From contig NZ_CP082322.1 of NCBI RefSeq assembly GCF_019884725.1, positions 930,001-994,000 of the forward strand: 64,000 bases of DNA, read 5' to 3'. A program made the position numbers and the translations under genes. The notes under the pieces are model-generated. The model made no database searches, was not told where the DNA came from, and saw nothing but the letters and a program-made list of their open reading frames with translations. This DNA is from Leucobacter tenebrionis (GTDB lineage Bacteria > Actinomycetota > Actinomycetes > Actinomycetales > Microbacteriaceae). Within the stretch, counting starts at the first letter, position 1; every line of letters starts with the position of its first letter. Shown one piece after another: positions 34,324 through 41,572 of this stretch.

Positions 34324-35627
34324 GCACTCAGGATATTTTGGAAACTCTGTCAGGGCAGCTCGACGAAGCGCAGTCGGGTCTGTCGACGTTGGATAGCTAC
34401 TACAACGGCCGTCAGCCGGCCGCGTTCATGCAGGCGAAGTCGCGTGCCGCGCTCGATGGGCGGTTGAACGCGCTGTCGGTGAACTTCCCCCGGCTGCTGG
34501 TGTCGTCGGTCGCTGAGCGTTTGCGTGTGACGGGCTTCAGGCCGTTCGGTGCTGACGCTGCCGACGAGTCGGTCTGGGAGGCGTGGCAGCGTAGCGATCT
34601 CGATACTCAGGCGCAGCTCGCGCACGTCGACGCGCTGACCTATGGGCGTTCGTATGTCATCGTTTGGGTCGACGCTGCAGGTAACCCGCTGGTGACGGTC
34701 GAGTCCGCGAAGCAGATGATCACCGATCACGACCCCGCGACTGGTGCTGTGCGTGCCGCTGTGAAGCGTTGGGAGGATGGCAAAGAGCATTACGCGGTCG
34801 TGTACGAACCCGACAAGATCACCCGCTACAAGGGCAAGCAGAACGCGATGACCGTGATCGACGTGATCGATAACCCGCTTGGCGAAGTGCCCGTCGTGCC
34901 GATCGTGAACCGTTCGCGTCTGCTCGACGTGTACGGGTCGAGCGAGATGAACGACATTCTTGATCTCACCGACGCGCTCAACAAGGTCATGGTCGACGCG
35001 ATGGTGACGTCTGAGTACTTCGCACGTCCGCGCCGATGGGTGACGGGTCTTGAGATCGTCGAGGACGAAGACGGCAACCCGGTCAACCCGTTCGCGTCTG
35101 AGCAGGATCGCGTGTGGCAGTCGGAGAACCCCGAAACGAAGTTCGGCCAGTTCGACCCGGCACGTCTCGACGGTTATGGCGACCTCTCGGCCGTGATCAC
35201 TCAGCAGATCGGCGCGATCTCAGGTCTGCCCCCGCACTATCTCGGCCTGAATGGTGATCAGCCGCCGTCGGCTGACGCGATCCGTTCGGCTGAGGCGTCG
35301 CTTGTGTCGAAGGCGCAGGCGAAGCAGCGGGTCTATGGTCGGGCGTGGGCGCGGGTCGCTGACCTGATCGTGAAGGTTCGTGACGGTCGCAATAGCGTCG
35401 ACTTCGAGACAGTTTGGGCGTCGCCTGAGACTCGCACCCCGGGGCAGGTTGCCGACGCTGCCGTGAAGCTCTCGACTATCGGTGTGCCGCTTGAGTCGCT
35501 GCTGGCGAACCCGCTGGGCTACACCCCGGCAGAGATCGCGACGATCCGGTCGCAGAAGCGCGCTGAGGCGCTCGATATGGCCGGGGTCGACCTGAGCAAG
35601 TTCATCGTCGAGGACACGGCACAGTGA
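34320..35627 (+). CDS. Portal protein
   Basis: The 435-residue protein is a phage portal of the SPP1/gp6-like actinophage type: it opens with LDSYYNGRQP, has the SVAERLRVTGFRPFG and MADAxVTSEYFARPRRWVTG-type segments and the SGLPPHYLGLNGDQPPSADAIRSAEASLVSKA crown-proximal helix region. The last named segment contains the conserved SADAIRSAE. The portal is the dodecameric DNA entry channel to which terminase, adaptor and later a tail attach. TTG start (overlap TTGA with terL); GTGA overlap with the next gene. Confidence 0.9.
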   Translation: MSTQDILETLSGQLDEAQSGLSTLDSYYNGRQPAAFMQAKSRAALDGRLNALSVNFPRLLVSSVAERLRVTGFRPFGADAADESVWEAWQRSDLDTQAQLAHVDALTYGRSYVIVWVDAAGNPLVTVESAKQMITDHDPATGAVRAAVKRWEDGKEHYAVVYEPDKITRYKGKQNAMTVIDVIDNPLGEVPVVPIVNRSRLLDVYGSSEMNDILDLTDALNKVMVDAMVTSEYFARPRRWVTGLEIVEDEDGNPVNPFASEQDRVWQSENPETKFGQFDPARLDGYGDLSAVITQQIGAISGLPPHYLGLNGDQPPSADAIRSAEASLVSKAQAKQRVYGRAWARVADLIVKVRDGRNSVDFETVWASPETRTPGQVADAAVKLSTIGVPLESLLANPLGYTPAEIATIRSQKRAEALDMAGVDLSKFIVEDTAQ

Positions 35628-36172
35628 GCTATCAGGGCGTGCTGGGCCGCATCCGGCAGGACTCGAAACAGAAGATCATGGCCGCGTGGTCTCTGTACGG
35701 CAAGGGCTACATCGACCGGGCTGAGTTCATGCGTCTGTCTGAGGGCGTGCTTGGCATGGCCGGCGCGTCTGCTGCTGCAGCGGCTGACATGGCCGTCGCG
35801 GTCGAGTTGACCCACATGAACGGCACGCTGGCGGCGTCGAAGGGCGTGACTGCTGAACGCAAGCGCAAGACCTATCTCGACTCGCTGGCGACCGTGCTCG
35901 ATGGTGACGGCGACGTGATCATGAAGCTTGAGCGGCTGAGCTTGAACGCACCGCTTGAGGCAGCGCAGACGGCCTATAGCGACGCTATCGCCGTTTCTGA
36001 CGCTTCGGGATGGGTGAGGCAGCTTGACCCCGACCCGTGCCAGTTGTGTCGCTGGTGGTGGCGTGAAGGCCGTGTCTGGCCGATCAGTCACCCGATGCCG
36101 ACTCATTCGGGTTGCGAGTGTGTCGCTATGCCCGTGAAAACCGATTACACACCCCGACCGGCCGTTTACTAG
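35624..36172 (+). CDS. MuF-like minor head protein
   Basis: The 182-residue protein has a helical N-terminal part followed by the cysteine/histidine cluster DPDPCQLCRWWWREGRVWP and HPMPTHSGCECVAMPV, characteristic of the C-terminal part of MuF-like head morphogenesis proteins in actinophages. It follows the portal, where MuF or protease genes normally lie. I see no serine-protease motif, so the capsid may assemble without a separate maturation protease. Confidence 0.7.
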   Translation: MSYQGVLGRIRQDSKQKIMAAWSLYGKGYIDRAEFMRLSEGVLGMAGASAAAAADMAVAVELTHMNGTLAASKGVTAERKRKTYLDSLATVLDGDGDVIMKLERLSLNAPLEAAQTAYSDAIAVSDASGWVRQLDPDPCQLCRWWWREGRVWPISHPMPTHSGCECVAMPVKTDYTPRPAVY

Positions 36173-36184
36173 GAAGGATGAATC

Positions 36185-36607
36185 ATGGCTGAGACTGTGG
36201 AAACCGAAGAGACCGTCGAAGAGGGTCAGATTTCAGAACTGACCCCTGACGATGGAATTACAGACGCGACCGTCGAGGAGGGTGACACCTTCCCGCGCGA
36301 CTACGTTGAGAAGCTTCGTGACGAGAACGCGAAGTACCGTCAGCGCGCGTCTGATCGCGACGAGATCGCGGCACGCCTGCACACCGCTCTCGTGGCCGCT
36401 ACGGGGCGTCTCGCAGACCCTAGCGACCTCGCGTTCGATGATGAACATATCGTCGACCCCGACAAGATGATCACGGCTATTGACGCGCTGCTGCAGGCCA
36501 AGCCGCACCTTGCGTCGCGCAAGCCGTCGGGCAGCATCGGGCAGGGCGTGTCAGTGGCATCGGATACGGTGAGCCTGAGCGGACTGCTCAAGGCAAACGC
36601 AAGCTAG
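36185..36607 (+). CDS. Scaffold-like protein
   Basis: A 140-residue, strongly acidic protein with a disordered N-terminus (TVETEETVEEGQISELTPDDG), a charged coiled-coil centre (DYVEKLRDENAKYRQRASDRDEIAARLHTAL) and a short C-terminus. Composition and location between minor head and capsid genes are those of actinophage scaffolding proteins, which shape the procapsid and then leave. The short length is compatible with a small capsid. Confidence 0.75.
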   Translation: MAETVETEETVEEGQISELTPDDGITDATVEEGDTFPRDYVEKLRDENAKYRQRASDRDEIAARLHTALVAATGRLADPSDLAFDDEHIVDPDKMITAIDALLQAKPHLASRKPSGSIGQGVSVASDTVSLSGLLKANAS

Positions 36608-36618
36608 AAGGACTGACG

Positions 36619-36810
36619 ATGACGTACACGATTCACTATGCAGGCCAGACGATCGAAGTCGCAGACTACGACACCGCATGGGTGATCCCCGACACCCCCC
36701 GGTATGTCGAGCTGAAGGACACTCAGGGTCGCTTCCACTGCCTGGCACTTGGCCCCGGTATCCCGATGCTCGTGAGCGAGAACCCCGGCAATCAAGTCTG
36801 GGTTGGCTAG
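36619..36810 (+). CDS. Small protein of unknown function (head region)
   Basis: A 63-residue protein (MTYTIHYAGQTIEVADYDTAWVIPD) predicted to be mostly beta strands. It lies between the scaffold and capsid genes and has a usable ribosome binding site (AAGGAC). It might be a decoration or capsid accessory protein; nothing in the sequence proves it. A terminator-like hairpin follows. Confidence 0.6.
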   Translation: MTYTIHYAGQTIEVADYDTAWVIPDTPRYVELKDTQGRFHCLALGPGIPMLVSENPGNQVWVG

Positions 36811-36832
36811 TACCCTATAGGGGTATAGAATT

Positions 36833-36861
36833 GGGGCAGGTCTTGATGGCCTGCCCCTTTT
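36833..36861 (+). terminator. Rho-independent terminator before the capsid gene
   Basis: GGGGCAGG (36833-36840) and CCTGCCCC (36850-36857) form an 8-bp stem with a 9-nt loop followed by TTTT. This is one of the few hairpins in the window with a real U-tract, and it lies inside the head operon 56 bp before the capsid start. Confidence 0.75.
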
Positions 36862-36917
36862 CGTTGCGGCTGATCCTCAACGTGATCCGAGTTCATCTCT
36901 CACGTTTGGAGAACATC

Positions 36918-37784
36918 ATGTCCGTTTCCGTTTCTAACTCGCCTGAACTTACCGCTGAGCAGGTTCAGAAGATTCTCGTTCAGCCGCTTGAGCAGGCCAG
37001 CGTCTTCCTCTCGGCAGGCCCCCGCATCTTCGACACCGACGGTTCCCCCGTGCGCGTGCCAAAGATGGGCGGCGCAACCGATGTCACTTGGTACGGCGAG
37101 AATGAGCAGATCGACGACGAAGACGTCAGCTTCGACGAGATCGTGCTGCTGCCCTCTTCGATCAAGTCGGTCAAGACCCTCACCCGCTTCAGCAATGAGC
37201 TTGCCCGTCAGTCGGTCGTGTCGCTCGATGCAGCGATCAAGGATCGTCTCGTCAAGGACGTTGCCGACAAGCTCGACGCGGCCTTCCTCACCGGCACTGG
37301 CGACGTCGTGGGCGGCGTTCAGAGCACCCCGCTCGGCCTGATCAACTATGACGGCGTGCAGACCGTCGACGCGGCGATCACGCTCGACTCGATGATCGAT
37401 GCATGGGGCAAGCTGCTCAGCGCGAACGCGAACACCGCTGCCGCGAAGATCATCATGAACCCTGCCGACTTCGTGACGCTTCGCAAGGTGAAGCAGGCCA
37501 CCGGGTCGAACCAGTACGTTCTCACCCCTGACCCGACTCAGGACGGCGTGTTCCGTCTCTTCGGGTCTCAGGTCATCATCACGTCACGTATCCCTGCAGG
37601 CACCAGCGTTCTCGCTGACTTCAGCCAGATCGCCGTCGCACGCGATCAGGCACCGACCGTCAAGATTCTCGATCAGACCTTCGGTGACTACGATCAGCAG
37701 GCGATCCGCGTAACCGCACGCTATGACGCTCAGCCGCTCAACCCTGAAGCTGTCGTCGTGATCGCTGAAGACACTGAGGCGTAA
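36918..37784 (+). CDS. HK97-fold major capsid protein
   Basis: With the ATG at 36918 (after TTTGGAGAAC) the protein has 288 residues. The N-arm (SVSVSNSPELTAEQVQKILVQPLEQASVFLSAGP), the E-loop-like segment with GENEQIDDEDVSFDEIVLLP, the spine helix around NELARQSVVSLDAAIKDRLVKDVADKLDAAFL, and the A-domain (IIMNPADFVTLRKV, FGSQVIITSRIP) match HK97-type capsids of actinophages. There is no N-terminal delta domain, consistent with a separate scaffold. A longer open frame upstream crosses the terminator and is rejected. Confidence 0.92.
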   Translation: MSVSVSNSPELTAEQVQKILVQPLEQASVFLSAGPRIFDTDGSPVRVPKMGGATDVTWYGENEQIDDEDVSFDEIVLLPSSIKSVKTLTRFSNELARQSVVSLDAAIKDRLVKDVADKLDAAFLTGTGDVVGGVQSTPLGLINYDGVQTVDAAITLDSMIDAWGKLLSANANTAAAKIIMNPADFVTLRKVKQATGSNQYVLTPDPTQDGVFRLFGSQVIITSRIPAGTSVLADFSQIAVARDQAPTVKILDQTFGDYDQQAIRVTARYDAQPLNPEAVVVIAEDTEA

Positions 37785-37786
37785 TC

Positions 37787-38107
37787 ATGGCAGCGCCTGC
37801 AGCGGCTGACGTTGCTGCATTTCTCGGTCAGGCTGGCGATAGTGCCGTCGTCAGTCTGGCCGGGCAGCACCTGCCGATCATCACAGCATGGGTGAAGTCA
37901 TACACTCGCGGTGTCGGCTTCACCTATGACGTGCCCGATGACCCGATCTCGGCTGTGATCGTGGCAGCGACTGCACGACTCACTCAGAACCCCGAAGGCA
38001 AGATCACGGTCGCGCTCGATGACTACAGCGTCCGCATGACTGTCTTCGAGGGTTTCAGTCTGGTCGAGCGTATGGTGCTCGACGGCTACCGTCGCAAAGC
38101 GGCGTAA
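37787..38107 (+). CDS. Head-tail connector (adaptor) protein
   Basis: The 106-residue protein resembles the gp6/gp15-like adaptor family: an N-terminal helix (AADVAAFLGQAGDSAVVSLAGQHLPIITAWVKSYTRGVGF), a central PDDPISAVIVAATARL helix and the C-terminal FEGFSLVERMVLDGYRRKAA. It forms the ring below the portal. It starts 2 bp after the capsid stop and is the last gene of the element: where tail genes would follow in a phage, only a terminator and attR are found. Confidence 0.8.
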   Translation: MAAPAAADVAAFLGQAGDSAVVSLAGQHLPIITAWVKSYTRGVGFTYDVPDDPISAVIVAATARLTQNPEGKITVALDDYSVRMTVFEGFSLVERMVLDGYRRKAA

Positions 38108-38196
38108 CTAGACTCGCGTCAACGGCATTTTGTCGAACTGGGCCGAAGGTTAGGGAGAGGGTTACCTTTCACCCTCTAAGACCTTTCCTGCGCGAA

Positions 38197-38240
38197 GAGG
38201 CCCACCCTCATTTGAAATGACGGGTGGGCCTCACCTTTTG
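38197..38240 (+). terminator. Terminator ending the head operon
   Basis: GAGGCCCACCC (38197-38207) pairs with GGGTGGGCCTC (38222-38232), and the inner TCATTT/AAATGA continues the stem to give a very stable hairpin, followed by ACCTTTTG. Confidence 0.85.
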
Positions 38241-38300
38241 TCCGCAGTCCGCAGTCCGCAAGCTGTCCGCAGAGAGTCCGCACGAACCCCAGTTGCGGAC
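38240..38300. repeat. Integrase arm-type sites, right end
   Basis: GTCCGCA occurs in direct orientation at 38240, 38247, 38254, 38265 and 38276, and once inverted (TGCGGAC) at 38294-38300. The 38265/38276 pair has the same 11-bp spacing as the pair at the left end. Clustering only at the two element ends supports a recombination role. Confidence 0.6.
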
Positions 38301-38387
38301 TATTTCGGCCTATCGCCTACAACCCCACAACCCGCATGAAATAGCGGCTCACGACGAAGCACGACTATCGCCAACCGCCTATTTCCG

Positions 38388-40046
38388 CTAGTGGAAGAAG
38401 TGGCGCTCCCCCGTGAAGTACATGGTCACGCCCGCGGCCTGGGCGGCCTCGATGACCTCGGGATCGCGCACGGATCCGCCGGGCTGCACGACGGCGCGCA
38501 CGCCGGCGTCGATGAGCACCTGCAGCCCGTCTGCGAACGGGAAGAACGCGTCGGACGCGGCGACGGCGCCCTTCGCGCGATCGCCCGCCCGCTCGACCGC
38601 GAGACGGCACGAGTCGACGCGGTTGACCTGGCCCATGCCGACGCCCACCGAGGCGCCGTCCGAGGCGAGCAGGATCGCGTTCGACTTCACCGCGCGGCAG
38701 GCGCGCCAGGCGAACTCGAGCTCGGCGAGGGTCGCGGCATCGGCCGGATCGCCGGTAGCGAGCTCCCACTCGGAGGCGGGCTTGAAGGAGCGGTCGGCGT
38801 CCTGCAGCAGGAAGCCGCCCGAGACCTGGCGCATCTCAACGGGGTTCGGGGTGAAGTCGGCCGGCAGCACGAGCAGCCGCACGTTCTTCTTCTGGGTGAG
38901 GATCGCGAGCGCGTCGGGGTCGAAGGCGGGCGCGACGATGACCTCGGTGAAGATGCCCGAGACCGTCTCGGCCATCTTCGCAGTGACGGTGCGGTTGGCG
39001 GCGATCACGCCGCCGAAGGCCGAGACGGGGTCGCAGGCGTGCGCGAGCTCGTGGGCCGCGGCGATCGGGTCCTCGGCCGACTCGGGGGCGACCGCGATGC
39101 CGCAGGGGTTCGCGTGCTTGATGATCGCCACGGCGGGGCGCTCGTGATCGAAAGCGGCGCGCAGCGCGGCGTCGGCATCGACGTAGTTGTTGTACGACAT
39201 CTCCTTGCCGTGCAGCTGCGTGGCCTGGGCGATGCCGGCGCCCTCGTTCTCCGTGAAGAGCGCGGCGCGCTGGTGGCTGTTCTCGCCGTAGCGCAGCACG
39301 GCCTCGCGCAGTCCGAAGACCTCGTAGCCCACGTAGCCCTCGGTCGTCTCGAAGATGCTGTCGATGGAGCCGTCCTGAGCCGGGGCCTCATCGGCGGGAG
39401 CGTCGCCCCACTCGGCGTCCTCCTGGTCGAGGAACCAGTTGGCGACCGCGGCGTCGTACTGCGCGGTGTGCACGAAGGCCTCGGTGGCGAGCGAGCGGCG
39501 CTGCGCGAGGGTGGTGCCCCCGGCGCGCACCGCCTCGATGATCTCGTCGTAGCGGCCGGGCGACACGACGATCGCGGCGTTGGCGTGGTTCTTCGCGGTG
39601 GCGCGCACCATGGCGGGGCCGCCGATGTCGACGTTCTCGATCACGTCGGCGGCCGGCTTGCCCGAGGCGACCGTCTGCTCGAAGGGGTACAGGTTGACCA
39701 CGACGAGCTCGAACGGGGCGAAGCCGAGCTGCTCGAGCTGCGCGCGGTGGTCGGCGAGGCGGAGGTCGGCGAGCAGGCCCGAGTGCACCGCGGGGTGCAG
39801 TGTCTTCACGCGGCCGTCGAGCGCCTCGGCGAAGCCCGTGACCTCGGCGACGTCGGTCACCGGGTGGCCGGCCTCGCGGATGGTCGCGGCCGTCGACCCG
39901 GTCGAGACGATCTCGACGCCGGATTCGGCGAGCGCGGCGGCGAGATCGAGCAGGCGGGTCTTGTCGCTCACCGAGATGAGCGCGCGCCTGATCGGCACGA
40001 TGTCTCGATGCTCGTAGAGGCTGGGGTCGTGGCTCTGGACTGCCAT
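38388..40046 (-). CDS. purH: Bifunctional AICAR formyltransferase / IMP cyclohydrolase
   Basis: The 552-residue enzyme performs the last two steps of de novo IMP synthesis. The N-terminal MGS-like IMP cyclohydrolase ([45 protein letters not shown]) is followed by the AICAR transformylase with [13 protein letters not shown]. The protein ends GERHFFH as expected for full-length PurH. The ATG follows AAGGAG. The mobile element has integrated in the last codons and supplies the stop codon (TAG instead of the original TGA), so the gene remains intact. purN lies upstream in the same direction. Confidence 0.95.
   Translation of the reverse strand: MAVQSHDPSLYEHRDIVPIRRALISVSDKTRLLDLAAALAESGVEIVSTGSTAATIREAGHPVTDVAEVTGFAEALDGRVKTLHPAVHSGLLADLRLADHRAQLEQLGFAPFELVVVNLYPFEQTVASGKPAADVIENVDIGGPAMVRATAKNHANAAIVVSPGRYDEIIEAVRAGGTTLAQRRSLATEAFVHTAQYDAAVANWFLDQEDAEWGDAPADEAPAQDGSIDSIFETTEGYVGYEVFGLREAVLRYGENSHQRAALFTENEGAGIAQATQLHGKEMSYNNYVDADAALRAAFDHERPAVAIIKHANPCGIAVAPESAEDPIAAAHELAHACDPVSAFGGVIAANRTVTAKMAETVSGIFTEVIVAPAFDPDALAILTQKKNVRLLVLPADFTPNPVEMRQVSGGFLLQDADRSFKPASEWELATGDPADAATLAELEFAWRACRAVKSNAILLASDGASVGVGMGQVNRVDSCRLAVERAGDRAKGAVAASDAFFPFADGLQVLIDAGVRAVVQPGGSVRDPEVIEAAQAAGVTMYFTGERHFFH
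38390..38404. repeat. attR core
   Basis: AGTGGAAGAAGTGGC, identical to attL. On the minus strand it supplies the PurH C-terminus HFFH followed by TAG, so the element's own attP sequence replaces the last codons and stop of purH without changing the protein. Confidence 0.85.
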
Positions 40047-40067
40047 CGGGCTCCTTATGATCGGTTC

Positions 40068-40145
40068 GTCATTCTGCGTCTGCGGAGCAGATCGCGGAAT
40101 CCGGGTGGTGCGGGGTTGAGATCCTGCGGTCGCGCGCAGGATGAC
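40068..40145. repeat. Inverted repeat between purN and purH
   Basis: GTCATTCTGCG (40068-40078) pairs with CGCAGGATGAC (40135-40145) with one mismatch, enclosing a GC-rich 56-nt region that can fold further. It occupies most of the 117-bp gap between the two co-oriented purine genes. It could be a REP-type element or an mRNA-processing or attenuation hairpin. Confidence 0.5.
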
Positions 40146-40163
40146 GGGTTTCGGTTCGGGTGT

Positions 40164-40823
40164 TCACAGGCCGGGCAGGATCAGCTCGCCGAGGGCGATG
40201 TCGCGGACGGTCCGCACGAGCAGCGGACGCTCGAGCTGTTTGATTCGCTCGTGCAGCTCACTCTCGCTCTCGCCGTCGCGGATCTCGACGCGGGCCTGGC
40301 GCAGCACGGGCCCCGTGTCGACCCCCTCGTCGATGACGTGCACCGTCACGCCCGTCTCGGTCGCGCCCGCGGCGAGCGCGTCGCGCACCGCGTGGGCGCC
40401 GGGGTAGAGCGGGAGCAGCGCGGGGTGGGTGTTGATGAGGCGCGGCGAGAACTCGCGCACGAAACCCGCGGGGAGGATGCGCATGAGGCCGGCGCTCACG
40501 ACGAGGCCGTCCGCCGTGTGCGGACCCGACTGCTCGGCGAACGCCGGCGCGTTCGCTTCATTCGCAGCCGCGGACGCCGTGCCGACGCCGTGCTCCTGGA
40601 TCGCGGCCGAGAGCATCCGCCCCCACTCCTCGCGATCGCCGTAGTCCCCGGGTCGCACGATGAAGGTCGGGATCCCGGCAGCCTCGGCGTGGGCGAGGCC
40701 CGGGGCGTCGGTGTCGGAGCCCACGCATACGACGCGGGCGGGGAACTCGGGATCCGCCGCCGCGTCGAGCAGCGCCTTCAGGTTGCTGCCGCCGCCGGAG
40801 ATCAGAACCGCAAGTTTCAGCAC
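40164..40823 (-). CDS. purN: Phosphoribosylglycinamide formyltransferase (GART)
   Basis: The 219-residue enzyme transfers a formyl group from 10-formyl-THF to GAR, the third step of purine synthesis. The SGGGSNLKALL phosphate-binding loop, the INTHPALLPLYPGAHAVRDAL segment with the catalytic His, and HVIDEGVDTGPVL with the catalytic Asp are all present. It precedes purH on the same strand across a 117-bp gap. Confidence 0.95.
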   Translation of the reverse strand: MLKLAVLISGGGSNLKALLDAAADPEFPARVVCVGSDTDAPGLAHAEAAGIPTFIVRPGDYGDREEWGRMLSAAIQEHGVGTASAAANEANAPAFAEQSGPHTADGLVVSAGLMRILPAGFVREFSPRLINTHPALLPLYPGAHAVRDALAAGATETGVTVHVIDEGVDTGPVLRQARVEIRDGESESELHERIKQLERPLLVRTVRDIALGELILPGL

Positions 40824-40885
40824 GCGCCCCAGTCTACCCGCCGCGGATCCGGGCTCTTCCTCCGGTCAGGGTAGGCCGCCCGAAC

Positions 40886-40952
40886 TTCGGATCCCACCCG
40901 TTATTCGGATGGGATCGCCCGGGTTTCATCCGAATAACGGGTGAGCTCCGAA
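40886..40952. repeat. Long extragenic palindrome, family copy C
   Basis: Two 26-nt arms (40886-40911 and 40927-40952) with about two mismatches enclose a 15-nt loop, exactly the geometry of the copy at 4388-4454. The left arm begins TTCGGATCCCACCCG. It lies between the co-oriented kinase-like gene and purN. Confidence 0.8.
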
Positions 40953-40990
40953 ATACGGGACGGCGGAGCTCGGGCGGCCCCGGGTGAAGC

Positions 40991-41572
40991 TCAAACGCGC
41001 AGCACCTCGTCCGCGAGGAACCACGGCTCGTGCCGGGCGTAGTGCGCCTCCTCCTGGGCGGCCCAGCGCTCCCAGTGCGGTTCGTAGCTCGTGCCGTCGC
41101 GCGCGAGGGCTCGGGATCGCCGCAGCTCCGCCGGGCACTCGAGCCATAGGCTGCGCACCGCTCCCCCGGCGACGGGCCCTGGAAGCGCCCGCTCCGCCCA
41201 CCGCCGCGCCGCCGCGAGGTTCTCGGCCGTGATCGCGCCGCATCCCTCGATCACGAGGGGCGGGCGAGGAGCGATGCGGTGCTCCTCGGCGAACGCCTCG
41301 GCATACCAGTCGTAGCGGCGGTAGCGGCCTCGGTCGAGTGCTCCCGCGAGGGCTCGGGATCCCTCCGCGAGCCCGTCCCACCCCGGATAGAGGTCCTCGA
41401 CGCGCAGCAGCTGAGGCTCGGATCCGGTCCACGATCCCGCGCCGCCCGAACCGCGCAGCTCCCGCACGATGCGCGCCGCGAGCGAGGTCTTGCCCGACCC
41501 CGACCGGCCGTCGATCAGCAGCACGTCGAAGGGCCGAGGCGTCCACTCCGGGCGCCGATCCCGAGTCTCCAT
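40991..41572 (-). CDS. P-loop kinase-like protein in the thiamine transport operon
   Basis: The 193-residue protein has a Walker A motif (LLIDGRSGSGKTSLA, about 18-32) and a uridine-kinase-like second motif VEDLYPGWDGL, then YRRYDWYAEAF and PLVIEGCGAI. This fits small nucleoside-kinase-type P-loop proteins common in actinobacteria. It has no ABC signature (LSGGQ), so it is not the ATPase of the transporter. Its ATG overlaps the permease stop by one base, so it is the third gene of the riboswitch-controlled operon. A role in phosphorylating an imported thiamine precursor is possible but is inference only. Confidence 0.7.
   Translation of the reverse strand: METRDRRPEWTPRPFDVLLIDGRSGSGKTSLAARIVRELRGSGGAGSWTGSEPQLLRVEDLYPGWDGLAEGSRALAGALDRGRYRRYDWYAEAFAEEHRIAPRPPLVIEGCGAITAENLAAARRWAERALPGPVAGGAVRSLWLECPAELRRSRALARDGTSYEPHWERWAAQEEAHYARHEPWFLADEVLRV

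Larger units (their letters stand above)
38108..38387. other. Noncoding right end of the element
   Basis: This 280-bp stretch contains no gene. It holds the operon terminator and the GTCCGCA arm sites, annotated separately, and then an AT-richer approach to attR. It corresponds to one arm of attP. Confidence 0.75.
28358..38404. mobile_element. Integrated capsid-forming phage satellite-like element (about 10.0 kb)
   Basis: The element is bounded by 15-bp direct repeats at 28358-28372 and 38390-38404. It contains, in order, integrase and repressor (minus strand), then excisionase-like gene, three small unknowns, an initiator-like gene with an origin-like region, HNH endonuclease, DUF6093 protein, large terminase, portal, MuF-like protein, scaffold-like protein, a small unknown, capsid and head-tail adaptor (plus strand). 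Many genes overlap by 1-8 bp, and none looks broken. Its codons use T and A at third positions more often than the flanking genes. No tail, tape measure, fibre, holin or endolysin gene is present, and no small terminase was recognised. A compact capsid-forming satellite is favoured over a decayed prophage because the reading frames are intact and tightly packed and the element has its own integration, control and replication-like functions. Confidence 0.8.

Noticed and set aside
35624..36172. HK97-type capsid maturation protease
   Set aside because: No Ser/His protease motif is visible; the Cys/His cluster fits a MuF-like minor head protein.
28358..38404. A complete temperate prophage
   Set aside because: The element is only 10 kb and has no tail, baseplate, tape measure, holin or endolysin gene, and the sequence from the adaptor gene to attR leaves no room for them.
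40991..41572. ThiQ-like ABC ATPase
   Set aside because: There is a Walker A motif but no Q-loop/LSGGQ signature, and the rest resembles small nucleoside kinases.
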